Assembly: GCA_017440965.1 (NCBI GenBank)
Contig: JAFSGH010000040.1
Coordinates: 1 to 46,549 of the forward strand
Direction of reading: 5' to 3'
DNA: 46,549 nt
Source: Clostridia bacterium
Lineage (GTDB): Bacteria > Bacillota > Clostridia > Oscillospirales > Acutalibacteraceae
Under the pieces are notes generated by a model, which was not told the DNA's origin, made no database searches, and was given only the letters and a program-made list of their open reading frames with translations. Position numbers and translations under genes: made by a program. Below, piece by piece: positions 1 to 7,942 of the stretch. Position 1 is the first letter of the stretch, and each line of letters begins with the position of its first letter.

Positions 1-3
1 AAA

Positions 4-45
4 AAAGAGCTAACAGACTTTGTAACAAAAATCTGTTAGCTCTTT
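4..45. terminator. Bidirectional intrinsic terminator
   Basis: A perfect 14-bp inverted repeat (arms 4-17 and 32-45) is flanked by A-runs on the left, which read as U-runs on the minus strand, and by T-rich sequence on the right. It lies about 100 bp beyond the end of the minus-strand GMP synthetase gene and can end that transcript. It could also end a plus-strand gene lying outside the window. The 98 bp between it and the gene show nothing else I can support. Confidence 0.85.
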
Positions 46-143
46 ATTTATGAATAATCTGAAATTGTTGTCAAAACGTTGTCACGAGGCTTTTTCAAAC
101 CTCAAAAACCCAGTGTTTATGCGGGTTTTCAGCGTTTTTGGTA

Positions 144-1145
144 TTATTCCCACTCTATTGTTCCTGTGGGCTTGGGGGTTATGTCGTAGAGGACTCTGTT
201 TATGCCGGGGACTTCGTTTGTGATTCTTGCTGTTATTTTGTGAAGTACGGAGTAGGGGAGTTCTTCTATTGTTGCGGTCATTGCGTCTGTTGTATTGACT
301 GCTCTTATGATTGCGGGCCAGCCTTCATAGCGGCTGTCGTCCTTTACGCCTACGCTCTTCATATCGGGAACAACAACAAAATACTGCCATACCTTGCCTG
401 CAAGACCTGCTTTATCGAATTCCTCGCGGAGAATTGCATCAGCTTCTCTGAGTGCATGGAGTCTGTCGCGGGTGATCGCGCCGAGGCATCTTACGCCGAG
501 GCCGGGGCCGGGGAACGGCTGACGGTAAACCATTTCGTGGGGAAGTCCGAGAGCTTCGCCGACAACTCTTACTTCATCCTTGAAAAGCAACTTGATAGGC
601 TCAACGAGAGACATTTCCATATCCTCGGGGAGACCGCCTACATTGTGATGGGATTTTACAGCCTTTTTGCCTTCAGCCTGCTTGATGCTTTCGAGAATAT
701 CGGGATAGATAGTTCCCTGAGCAAGGAAGGATATTCCGTCAAGCTTTGCGGATTCCTCATCGAAAACATTTATGAATTCTGCACCGATAATTTTTCTTTT
801 CTGCTCGGGATCTGAAACATTTTCGAGCTTACCGAGAAAACGGTCTGTAGCGTCTACATAAACGAGATTTGCATCAAGTCTGTTTCTGAAAACCTCGATA
901 ACATTTTCGCTTTCGCCCTTACGCATAAGTCCGTGATTGACATGAACGCAGACGAGCTGCTTGCCTATAGCTTTTATAAGAAGAGCTGCAACGACAGATG
1001 AATCAACACCGCCTGAAAGAGCGAGAAGAACCTTTTTATCGCCGACCTGCTCTCTGACAGCCTTTATCTGTTCATCAATGAAAGCCTCAGCCAGCTCTTT
1101 TGTTGTTATACGAGCCATTGTGTCCGGTCTTTTGTTTGAATCCAT
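144..1145 (-). CDS. guaA: GMP synthetase, ATP-pyrophosphatase and dimerisation domains only
   Basis: The protein has 333 residues. It amidates XMP to GMP in cytosolic purine synthesis. The P-loop-like SGGVDSS motif of N-type ATP pyrophosphatases is near residues 44-50. The C-terminal dimerisation domain carries the typical RQPFPGPGLGVR segment and ends in KPTGTIEWE, the canonical GuaA terminus. Canonical bacterial GuaA is about 510 residues with an N-terminal class I glutamine amidotransferase domain. That domain is absent here, and the gene starts cleanly just before the ATPase domain after a good AGGAGG site. It is therefore like the archaeal-type subunit B and must use ammonia or a glutaminase subunit encoded elsewhere. 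The CofE-like gene lies upstream, separated by a hairpin. The function is secure; how ammonia is supplied is unknown. Confidence 0.93.
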   Translation of the reverse strand: MDSNKRPDTMARITTKELAEAFIDEQIKAVREQVGDKKVLLALSGGVDSSVVAALLIKAIGKQLVCVHVNHGLMRKGESENVIEVFRNRLDANLVYVDATDRFLGKLENVSDPEQKRKIIGAEFINVFDEESAKLDGISFLAQGTIYPDILESIKQAEGKKAVKSHHNVGGLPEDMEMSLVEPIKLLFKDEVRVVGEALGLPHEMVYRQPFPGPGLGVRCLGAITRDRLHALREADAILREEFDKAGLAGKVWQYFVVVPDMKSVGVKDDSRYEGWPAIIRAVNTTDAMTATIEELPYSVLHKITARITNEVPGINRVLYDITPKPTGTIEWE

Positions 1146-1180
1146 AAATATAATCCTCCTTAATTACGAATAATATCCGA

Positions 1181-1210
1181 AAAACGGGCAACAGAGTTCG
1201 TCACCCGTTT
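1181..1210 (-). terminator. Hairpin with T-run after the CofE-like gene
   Basis: On the minus strand the arms AACGGGTGAC and GTTGCCCGTT, with wobble pairs, enclose a 7-nt loop and run into TTT. It falls between the CofE-like gene and guaA, so it should reduce read-through. I saw no convincing separate guaA promoter in the remaining 35 bp, so partial read-through may feed guaA. Confidence 0.6.
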
Positions 1211-1218
1211 ACAGTTTT

Positions 1219-2418
1219 TTAGTTTGTATAGTTGTCGAAATAGCCCTGAACGAGAACTACGGGAGTACCCTTATCGCCTGAGCCGCTTGTAAGGTCACAA
1301 AGAGAACCGATGAGATCTGTGAGCTGACGGGGAGTTGTACCCTGAGAAGCCATATTACCGACAAGATTTTCACCCTTTGCCTTGATGGATGCGGAAATTG
1401 CCTCTCTGAGTTCTTCACCTGAAAGATCCTTGAAGTCATTGTCAGCAAGGTATTTAAGCTTTATCTCATTGGGAGTGCCGATAAGACCGTCTGTGAATGC
1501 AGGGGATACAACGGGATCTGCAAGCTCCCATATTTTTCCCTGGGGATCCTTGAATGCACCGTCGCCGTATACCATAACCTCTACATGCTTGCCTGTTGCA
1601 TCAAAGATCTTCTTCTGGATATCAAGAACAAGCTCCTTGCACTCCTTGGGGAAGAGCTTTATTGTGTCTTCTGTGGATTTGTTTGAGCCAAGAAGACCGT
1701 ACTTTGCATTATAGCCTCCACGCTTGCCGGGAGCGGTAAGTATATCATCAAGACCGACTGCTACTTTTGCACCTGCAGCCTTGAGAATTCTCTTGGTTCT
1801 CTGTCTTGTGTGAATATCGCAGGTAAGAACGCAGTCTGTGTAATCAAGAATAGTCTTTGCCTGATTTGCAAAGATTATCTCTACCTCAGCACCGCTTTCT
1901 CTGATGAGCTCTGCGTAATAATCAACATAATCAACACCTGTGAAGGGATGAAGGTTTGTGCCGAAAAGCTCTCTGTATTTTTCAAGCGTAAGAACATCCG
2001 AATAGGGATTTACACCTGCTTCATCTATTTTATCAAGGCTTACAAGTTCGTTACCGACTTCATCTGAGGGATAGGAGAGCATAAGAACAACTTTTTTTGC
2101 ACCCTTTGCAATACCTCTGAGGCAGATCGCAAAGCGGTTTCTTGAAAGAATCGGGAAGATAACACCGATAGTGCCGCCGCCGAGCTTTGCTTTTACATCC
2201 TCAGCAATATCGTCAACTGATGCATAGTTTCCCTGTGCACGGGCAACGATAGATTCTGTAATAGCGATTACATCACGGTCGCGCAGAGAAAATCCTTCTG
2301 CTTCAGCAGCCTCCAGAACACTGTCAGATACTATTTTCGCAAGGTCATCACCTTCGCGGATGATAGGACAGCGAATTCCTCTTGATACCGTGCCGACTTT
2401 TCTGATGTTTGTTTCCAT
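1219..2418 (-). CDS. CofE-like coenzyme F420-0:L-glutamate ligase family protein
   Basis: The protein has 399 residues with no signal peptide. The N-terminal half resembles the F420-0:gamma-glutamyl ligase fold (CofE/FbiB family): an N-terminal VGTVSRGIRCP strand, a DRDVIAITESIVARAQGN segment around residues 48-65, and a GGGTIGVIFPILSRNRF segment. CofE adds glutamate to F420 using GTP. Clostridia generally lack F420, and this family is common in them with unknown substrate, so the ligase reaction is inferred from the fold only. The start is supported by an AAGGAA site 10 nt upstream. Two minus-strand promoters can be read upstream (2485-2513 and 2598-2627). The next gene downstream is guaA, beyond a hairpin. 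Confidence 0.75.
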   Translation of the reverse strand: METNIRKVGTVSRGIRCPIIREGDDLAKIVSDSVLEAAEAEGFSLRDRDVIAITESIVARAQGNYASVDDIAEDVKAKLGGGTIGVIFPILSRNRFAICLRGIAKGAKKVVLMLSYPSDEVGNELVSLDKIDEAGVNPYSDVLTLEKYRELFGTNLHPFTGVDYVDYYAELIRESGAEVEIIFANQAKTILDYTDCVLTCDIHTRQRTKRILKAAGAKVAVGLDDILTAPGKRGGYNAKYGLLGSNKSTEDTIKLFPKECKELVLDIQKKIFDATGKHVEVMVYGDGAFKDPQGKIWELADPVVSPAFTDGLIGTPNEIKLKYLADNDFKDLSGEELREAISASIKAKGENLVGNMASQGTTPRQLTDLIGSLCDLTSGSGDKGTPVVLVQGYFDNYTN

Positions 2419-2439
2419 AATTTGTTGTTCCTTTCGTAT

Positions 2440-2455
2440 GGATCCCGAAGGATCC
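2440..2455 (-). other. UUCG-tetraloop hairpin in the 5' leader of the CofE-like gene
   Basis: On the minus strand GGATCC-TTCG-GGATCC forms a perfect 6-bp stem with the very stable UUCG tetraloop. It sits between the predicted transcription start (about 2478) and the ribosome binding site. A role in mRNA stability is plausible but not shown. Confidence 0.5.
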
Positions 2456-2484
2456 GGAATTTGTCACAAAAAATAATACATAAT

Positions 2485-2513
2485 ATTATATCGCAACAAG
2501 CAGATAAAAGCAA
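2485..2513 (-). promoter_or_regulatory. Sigma-A-type promoter for the CofE-like gene
   Basis: Minus strand TTGCTT (2513-2508), a 17-nt spacer, and a consensus TATAAT (2490-2485). A second, more distal candidate is TTGACA (2627-2622), an 18-nt spacer and TATAAC (2603-2598), which would give a leader of about 170 nt. The intergenic stretch 2419-2812 (about 390 bp) otherwise holds the hairpin at 2440-2455 and the ridA promoter. Confidence 0.65.
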
Positions 2514-2757
2514 TATTTTTTTATTATAAAAAAACAATAAATTCAATTGACCGCTGATCCGTTGGTTGGGGAAAAGGCTCAACTGAATTACATCTTTGTT
2601 ATAAAACTTTTTGTATGTTTTTGTCAATGTTATTATGCCAAAAAGTTAAGAGTTTTTTGAAAAAATTTTTGTATGAGAAAAACAAAAAACACAATATATA
2701 GTGTCTTAATGCCTGATTTGTATAAAAAACATCTTTTTGTTGTCTTTGATATATTGA

Positions 2758-2787
2758 TTGACATATATAAATGCTGAATGATATAAT
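2758..2787 (+). promoter_or_regulatory. Sigma-A-type promoter for ridA
   Basis: Consensus TTGACA (2758-2763), an 18-nt spacer and consensus TATAAT (2782-2787), ending about 25 bp before the ridA start. An ATG at 2771 lies inside this promoter, which argues against using it as the start codon. Confidence 0.8.
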
Positions 2788-2812
2788 CGAAAAAAACAGA
2801 AGGAGAAAAAAT

Positions 2813-3184
2813 ATGGATCACATAACAACAGACAAGGCGCCAAAGGCGATAGGTCCCTATTCTCAGGCAATTAAAATCGGAAATCTGCTTTATTCCTCAG
2901 GACAGATACCTCTTTCTCCGGAAAGCGGCGATATAGTCGGAGAGAATATATCGGAGCAGACGGAAAGGGTTTGTCTTAATCTTGAGGCGGTTTTGAAGGA
3001 AGCGGGTGCGGATTTTTCAAATGTGGTAAAGACAACCTGTTTTCTTGCTGATATGGCAGATTTTGCTGCCTTTAATGAGGTCTATGCAAAATACTTTATT
3101 TCGAAGCCGGCAAGAAGCTGTGTTGCCGTAAAGACACTTCCTAAAAATGCTTTGGTTGAAATAGAGGTTATAGCTCAGTTATAA
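2813..3184 (+). CDS. ridA: RidA/YjgF family enamine/imine deaminase
   Basis: The protein has 123 residues, the usual family length. RidA hydrolyses reactive 2-aminoacrylate and related enamines released by PLP enzymes in the cytosol. Family features seen are the N-terminal [13 protein letters not shown] segment, the SSGQIPL strand, the conserved catalytic arginine in the PARSCVAV segment (Arg101) and the C-terminal VEIEVIA strand. The open frame extends upstream to 2771, but the ATG at 2813 has an AAGGAG site at the right distance, and the longer start falls within the promoter, so 2813 is chosen. It is monocistronic: its own promoter upstream and a shared terminator downstream. Confidence 0.95.
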   Translation: MDHITTDKAPKAIGPYSQAIKIGNLLYSSGQIPLSPESGDIVGENISEQTERVCLNLEAVLKEAGADFSNVVKTTCFLADMADFAAFNEVYAKYFISKPARSCVAVKTLPKNALVEIEVIAQL

Positions 3185-3290
3185 AAAGTGTGCTGCTTTA
3201 CCTGTTTTTTTGGATTGCGGTTGATAAAAAACTGTTTTTGTATGAGCAGAAGTCAAAGTACAGAGAGTAATTTTCTGTAAATAAAGCACT

Positions 3291-3322
3291 TTCCCCGTGC
3301 CTTTCGGTACGGGGAAATTTTT
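3291..3322. terminator. Bidirectional terminator between ridA and the histidine kinase gene
   Basis: The arms TTCCCCGT and ACGGGGAA (extended by further pairs) enclose a short loop and are followed by TTTTTA. The hairpin lies between convergent genes. Upstream A-rich sequence gives a weaker T-run for the minus strand. Confidence 0.8.
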
Positions 3323-3323
3323 A

Positions 3324-5849
3324 TCAGGGGGTATTAGCTTTGAGGGGAATGCGAAGGGTTACCTTGAACAGATCTCCGTCTATTGTAATATCAAGCTCAC
3401 TCCCGATGATCTTTGCAAGACTGTTTGCTATTGAAAGACCGAGTCCTGAGCCTTCCGTGTTTCTTGAAGTGTCGCCTCTTACAAATCGTTCGGTCAGAGA
3501 TTCAGGGGTAATATTCAGCTTTTCTCTTGATATGTTTCTGAATGAAATCACTGCGGAATTATCGGTTTTTTCAAGAGAAAGATAAACTCTTGTGCCGGGC
3601 ATTGAGTATTTGCAGATGTTACTCATAAGGTTATCGATGATTCTCCAGAGAAGGCGTCCGTCAGTTGAAACTGTGATTGCTTCATCCGGAATCTCAGCTA
3701 CAAGAAGAAGCTTTTTTTCTTCAAGTCTTTCAATATATTCGCCGCTTGTCTGCAGGAGAATAACATTGAGTGCGGTGTTTTCAAAGTGTACTTCAATATT
3801 TCCCGTTGCCGCCTTTGACGCTTCAACAATATCAATGGCAAGCTTTTTTAACCTTTGAGACTGTCGGTCTATTACTTCAATATATTCGTTAGCCTTAGGA
3901 TTATCTATTTCTTCCTTTTTCAGAAGATCAACATAATTCACAATTGAAGTAAGAGGAGTTTTTAAGTCATGGGAGACATTTGTAATAAGCTCTGTTTTGA
4001 GGCTCTCGCTTTTCATTCTTTCCTCAACGGCAGAATTTACTGCATCGTTTATACTGTTAAGGTATTCTGCGTGCTTTTTTATCGGTCCGAACAAAAGCGG
4101 ATTTCTGATCCTGTACTCAATATCGCCTTTTGATATAGCTTTTGCACCGCTGTGAACAGCTGTAAGTGTAATAAGCAGTAACAAAACTACAGGCAGCTCT
4201 AAAGCTCTTAAAATGAAAAGTATGGCACTGACCTCGTGATAATCGGGATTGAATGTGAATAAGAGTATTATTTCACAAACAGTGATGAATACAAAAAGGA
4301 CGATTGCCAATGCAATGACAAGCTTTGAGCCTGTGGCTTCATTCATCACTGCAGCTGCACTTTTTACAGCGGTAAAGAGCTTATATGTAACTGTGTTTTT
4401 TTTGAGTGTTGCCGTTCTGAGCCTTACGGTCATTGTATATAAAAGACCTATCAGAAGCAGTGCCCAGCCGATAAAACCGAGAACGACAAACAGCTCGTCT
4501 GAGGTGGATATTATTGCCAGACAGCCGACAGCACCTGCGGCAGTTAACAGAAGATAGAGATCAAACGGTATTCTGTGAAGTCCTCTTGCAACCGGCTCAT
4601 CTCTTCCGGGAATATATCCTGCCGACCAGAATATAAAGACAAATGAAAGAATGAACAGCAGAAAATCAAGTACGGTTATTGCAATTATATTGTCCATATA
4701 TATGATGCCGATATCTATCAGCTGTTCGGCATATCTGTAAATATCCTTGACCGAAGAGTTATACGGAACAAAAACCTCTACCTTTAATTGCACGCGGCTT
4801 TTCTGATAGTAGGACAGCTCTTTTGATGTGTCTGATGAGTTTTCGAGAATTAGAGAAGAAAGAGAAAGTCTGCTTTCAAATTCCTCAGGATAAAAGGAGC
4901 CGTTATAGGTATATGTTATGTCTGCTGTTTTGCCGTTACAATAGAGCTTTGTTGAGAAGCTTTTTGTCGGAACTGTGTCATCAGTAACATTAAATGACTG
5001 AGAAATGAAATAACCGTATTCATAATCCTCGTTATCGCCTACTGTATAGTCCTCCTGCCAGAAGCTTATTTCCGATATATTATGTGAAAGACCTTTTGCG
5101 ATATCCTTGCAATATTGGTATATCTTGAAATCCAAGGGAGCCTTGTGATAATAATATATCTTTGTGATATTATCTGAATTTATGTTAGTTACATTTGATT
5201 CCTCGCACTGATATTTTGTGGTGTCCGCAGGAGGAAGAGGTATTATATCTGAAATATCATCTTTTGTTTCCGTGACTGTTTCCTCTTTTGCAGTCATTGA
5301 CTCATCCTCTGCGGGCTCGCTTGTTTCAGGCTGTTGCACCTCGTTATTAAGCGTAGTCGGTGCACCGTTATATGAAGGGGCTGTTACGGCAGTTACTTTT
5401 TCGGAGTCGCTTTGCTGGAACCATTCAGAGCTGTACACCGTATTTGTTGCAAAGGTTGAAGAAAAGGAAATGCAACGGTCTGTTATGATATGCTCATTTT
5501 TTAACAGGATATTGCCTTGCTCATCCGTTATACGGAAAATTATATTTGAATTGTTCGCAGAATATTTTGAACGGTAAAGCTCTAATTCTGATGAGTTGTA
5601 ATTTCTGTACGCCTCATTATTTGACTGCATATCCTCTGCAATACTAAGATATCTCATCAGATCACTTGCCGTATAATCGTAAAGATAAGAATAAACCTTT
5701 TGCTGAAGAAGGTCACGGCCTGCATAATAAAGGTTTTCATCCATTATAAGAAAGGTTCCTGCTATGTTTGCTACAATAGCAACAGAAAGAAACAGAATGA
5801 GGATTCCTGCTATGAACTTTGAAAACCGTGAACGGCGGAATCTCCACAT
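3324..5849 (-). CDS. Membrane sensor histidine kinase of a two-component system
   Basis: The protein has about 841 residues. The N-terminal transmembrane helix (about residues 10-35) is followed by a large extracytoplasmic region (about 40-380) rich in Thr/Ser/Glu. A block of about five membrane helices (about 380-570) precedes a HisKA segment with the phospho-acceptor His near 627 (VSHDLKTPLTS). An HATPase domain follows, with an N-box (NLMSN) and the GSGLGLSI G-box near 790. The open frame begins at a GTG at 5858, but the ATG at 5849 is better placed relative to the GAGGTG site and lies 5 nt after the regulator stop. The multi-helix block between sensor and kinase is unusual compared with simple two-helix kinases. 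The ligand is unknown. It is translated after its cognate regulator. Confidence 0.93.
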   Translation of the reverse strand: MWRFRRSRFSKFIAGILILFLSVAIVANIAGTFLIMDENLYYAGRDLLQQKVYSYLYDYTASDLMRYLSIAEDMQSNNEAYRNYNSSELELYRSKYSANNSNIIFRITDEQGNILLKNEHIITDRCISFSSTFATNTVYSSEWFQQSDSEKVTAVTAPSYNGAPTTLNNEVQQPETSEPAEDESMTAKEETVTETKDDISDIIPLPPADTTKYQCEESNVTNINSDNITKIYYYHKAPLDFKIYQYCKDIAKGLSHNISEISFWQEDYTVGDNEDYEYGYFISQSFNVTDDTVPTKSFSTKLYCNGKTADITYTYNGSFYPEEFESRLSLSSLILENSSDTSKELSYYQKSRVQLKVEVFVPYNSSVKDIYRYAEQLIDIGIIYMDNIIAITVLDFLLFILSFVFIFWSAGYIPGRDEPVARGLHRIPFDLYLLLTAAGAVGCLAIISTSDELFVVLGFIGWALLLIGLLYTMTVRLRTATLKKNTVTYKLFTAVKSAAAVMNEATGSKLVIALAIVLFVFITVCEIILLFTFNPDYHEVSAILFILRALELPVVLLLLITLTAVHSGAKAISKGDIEYRIRNPLLFGPIKKHAEYLNSINDAVNSAVEERMKSESLKTELITNVSHDLKTPLTSIVNYVDLLKKEEIDNPKANEYIEVIDRQSQRLKKLAIDIVEASKAATGNIEVHFENTALNVILLQTSGEYIERLEEKKLLLVAEIPDEAITVSTDGRLLWRIIDNLMSNICKYSMPGTRVYLSLEKTDNSAVISFRNISREKLNITPESLTERFVRGDTSRNTEGSGLGLSIANSLAKIIGSELDITIDGDLFKVTLRIPLKANTP

Positions 5850-5854
5850 AAGCC

Positions 5855-6550
5855 TCACCTCGAAGTGTCGTCAATCTTATATCCCTGTCCCCATACAACC
5901 TTTATATATCTCGGCTGATTGGGGTTAATTTCAATCTTTTCTCTTAAGTGGCGTATATGTACAGCAACCGTAGCATCGGCTCCGTATGGCTCATCCTTCC
6001 AGACATTTCGATAAATATCGGTAGGGGAATAGACCTTGCCGGGATTCTGAGCAAGAAGCTTCAGTATTTCATATTCCTTAGGAGTCAGATTGACCTCCTT
6101 GCTGTCTACATATACAGATTTTGCATTATCGTCAATTGCAATTCCTGCAATGCTTATGGTCGAATCGGTAAAGCTGCCACCGCCGAGCTTTGTGTATCGG
6201 CGTATCTGTGAACGCACGCGTGCCAACAGCTCAACCGGATTGAACGGCTTTGTTATATAATCGTCTGCGCCGAGATTAAGTCCGAGAATTATATCGTTAT
6301 CCTCACTTTTAGCTGTTGTGAAAATTACGGGAGTGTTATATTTTTCACGGATCTTCATCAAAGCGGAAAGACCGTCAAGCTCAGGCATCATTATATCCAT
6401 CAGGATAAGATGTACCTCATTATTTTCAATTATATCAATAGCTTCCTTGCCGTTGAAGGCTTCAAGCACATTATAACCGTCTGAGGTCAGGTATATCTTC
6501 AGGGCGGAAACTATATCTCTTTCATCATCACAAACAAGTACGGTATACAT
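5855..6550 (-). CDS. OmpR/PhoB-family response regulator
   Basis: The protein has 231 residues. The N-terminal receiver domain has acidic residues Asp8-Asp9, phospho-acceptor Asp52 (LILMDIMMPELDG), and a Thr/Lys pair (FTTAK and ITKPF). The C-terminal winged helix contains LTPKEYEILKLLAQNPGKV and the closing WGQGYKI motif. The open frame could start at a GTG at 6562, but that GTG is part of the GTGAGG ribosome binding site of the ATG at 6550, which is chosen. It is the first gene of a two-gene operon with the kinase. A promoter and an 11-bp-spaced direct repeat lie upstream. Target genes are not evident from the window. Confidence 0.95.
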   Translation of the reverse strand: MYTVLVCDDERDIVSALKIYLTSDGYNVLEAFNGKEAIDIIENNEVHLILMDIMMPELDGLSALMKIREKYNTPVIFTTAKSEDNDIILGLNLGADDYITKPFNPVELLARVRSQIRRYTKLGGGSFTDSTISIAGIAIDDNAKSVYVDSKEVNLTPKEYEILKLLAQNPGKVYSPTDIYRNVWKDEPYGADATVAVHIRHLREKIEINPNQPRYIKVVWGQGYKIDDTSR

Positions 6551-6579
6551 AACTATCCTCACTTTCTTATCGTGATTAA

Positions 6580-6636
6580 ATTATTGCATAAATAATATTA
6601 ACAAACAACTGCGATATTCATTAAGATTTTCTTAAG
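6580..6636 (-). promoter_or_regulatory. Promoter and OmpR-type direct repeat upstream of the response regulator
   Basis: Minus strand TTGTTT (6608-6603), a 17-nt spacer and AATAAT (6585-6580). About 12 bp farther upstream CTTAAG (6636-6631) and CTTAAT (6625-6620) repeat with 11-bp periodicity, the spacing typical of PhoB/OmpR-family tandem binding sites. This suggests autoregulation by the downstream regulator, which is inference. Confidence 0.5.
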
Positions 6637-6640
6637 AATG

Positions 6641-7804
6641 TCAGCTTTTTATTATTTTTCCGCGTACTGAAACAAATGAAACCTCGATATCATCATCAAA
6701 AAGAATGATATCTTCATCATAGCCTTCTGCAATTTTACCTTTTATTTTGTCTGCTCCTATGACGGAAAGGGGAGTAAGGCTCGCCATTTTAACTGCATCA
6801 ACAAGCGGAATTCCTGCAACTTTATACATATTTCTTACAAGAATATTACTTGTAGCGACACTTCCTGCAAGGCAGGAACGGTCGCTGAGCTTCATTACAT
6901 TGTCCTCATATACAACCTCAAGACCGTTCTCCTGGAGAATGACTGTGCCTTCCTCCATATCAAGTGCCGAATATTCAAGTCCGTCGCTTATGGCGTAAGC
7001 CTTGTCTGCACCTTTTGCCTTGTAAATGAGCTTCAGCACACCGTAGGGCAGATGGCGGAGATCAGCAATAAACTGTGTTGTATATCCGTCAAGGGAAAGA
7101 CCTGCTTCAACCACACCGGCGTGACGGAAAATACCTATCTTTCTCATGCCGGAGCAGGCTGAATAAATATGAGTCACATCACTGTAGCCGTATTCAAGAG
7201 CCCTTTCTATATCGGAATAGTCACCGTCAGAATGTGCAACGGAAGCAACGATCCCTCTTTTTTTTGCCTCTTCGCCTACGATATGTCCGTTTTCAATTTC
7301 GGGAGCCGCACCGATTATTTTTATGATATCGGAGCTGTCCAGTAATTCCGTTACATTTTCTCTTGTGGGTACAAGAATATTATCGGGACTCTGAGCACCC
7401 TTCATTTTCATGGAGATAAAGGGACCTTCAAGATGAACTCCGAGAATATTGGAATCGGTACAGAGCTTTTGTGCTTCTTCTATATTTTTTATCACCTTTT
7501 TAAGCTGTGCAACGGGAGCTGCAAGGGTGGTCGGAAGAATAGAGGTTGTTCCTCTTAATGCGTGAGCTGTACACATTTTTACAACATCTTCAGCACTTCC
7601 CATTGCAGAATAACCGCCGCCGCCGTGAACATGAATGTCTGCAAAGCCGGGGGAGAGATATCTTCCGCCGCAATCTATGACCTTCGTTATACCGTCAGGG
7701 ACGGTATCTGTTATGGCTATGATCTTTCCGTTATCGGTAACAACATATTTGTTCTCAATTATGCTTTCGGGGGTGATGATTTTTGCGTTTTTATACAATC
7801 TCAT
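6641..7804 (-). CDS. nagA: N-acetylglucosamine-6-phosphate deacetylase (NagA-like)
   Basis: The protein has 387 residues, the family length. It removes the acetyl group from GlcNAc-6-P to give glucosamine-6-P. Amidohydrolase features seen are the HVHGGGG metal motif, the LEGPFIS segment with a metal-binding Glu, SVAHSD, a THIY His, and an SDG acid near residue 270 where NagA has its catalytic Asp. The THLFNAM motif of classical NagA is THIYSACSGM here, so it is a divergent member. The open frame reaches 7840 (TTG), but the ATG at 7804 has the GTGAGG site. It is divergent from the GH109/kinase/GH4 operon, which fits joint amino-sugar use. No glucosamine-6-P deaminase (nagB) lies in the window. 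Confidence 0.85.
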   Translation of the reverse strand: MRLYKNAKIITPESIIENKYVVTDNGKIIAITDTVPDGITKVIDCGGRYLSPGFADIHVHGGGGYSAMGSAEDVVKMCTAHALRGTTSILPTTLAAPVAQLKKVIKNIEEAQKLCTDSNILGVHLEGPFISMKMKGAQSPDNILVPTRENVTELLDSSDIIKIIGAAPEIENGHIVGEEAKKRGIVASVAHSDGDYSDIERALEYGYSDVTHIYSACSGMRKIGIFRHAGVVEAGLSLDGYTTQFIADLRHLPYGVLKLIYKAKGADKAYAISDGLEYSALDMEEGTVILQENGLEVVYEDNVMKLSDRSCLAGSVATSNILVRNMYKVAGIPLVDAVKMASLTPLSVIGADKIKGKIAEGYDEDIILFDDDIEVSFVSVRGKIIKS

Positions 7805-7830
7805 AGAATTGACCTCACTTTCTGTAATTG

Positions 7831-7859
7831 ATTTTATCAAAATACTCTATAAAGTTCAA
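7831..7859 (-). promoter_or_regulatory. Sigma-A-type promoter for nagA
   Basis: Minus strand TTGAAC (7859-7854), a 17-nt spacer and TAAAAT (7836-7831), about 27 bp upstream of the nagA start. The rest of the divergent region to 7942 must hold the plus-strand operon promoter, but I could not choose a convincing one. The ribosome binding site for the plus-strand gene is AAGGAAGG. Confidence 0.6.
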
Positions 7860-7942
7860 TAAAAATATAAATTTACTATGGAAATATTATTTTCTTTGTG
7901 ATAGAATATATCAGAATTATTCTCAAAAGGAAGGAATTGTTT

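Noticed and set aside
138-815. Long plus-strand open frame opposite guaA
   Set aside because: Antisense shadow of guaA; low-complexity Cys-rich translation with no family features and no ribosome binding site.
1146-1218. Purine riboswitch before guaA
   Set aside because: Only a 73-bp gap with a terminator-like hairpin; no three-way junction elements of the purine aptamer are visible.
5858-6562. GTG starts for the OmpR-type regulator (6562) and its kinase (5858)
   Set aside because: Both GTGs form part of the Shine-Dalgarno (GTGAGG) of the following ATG codons at 6550 and 5849.
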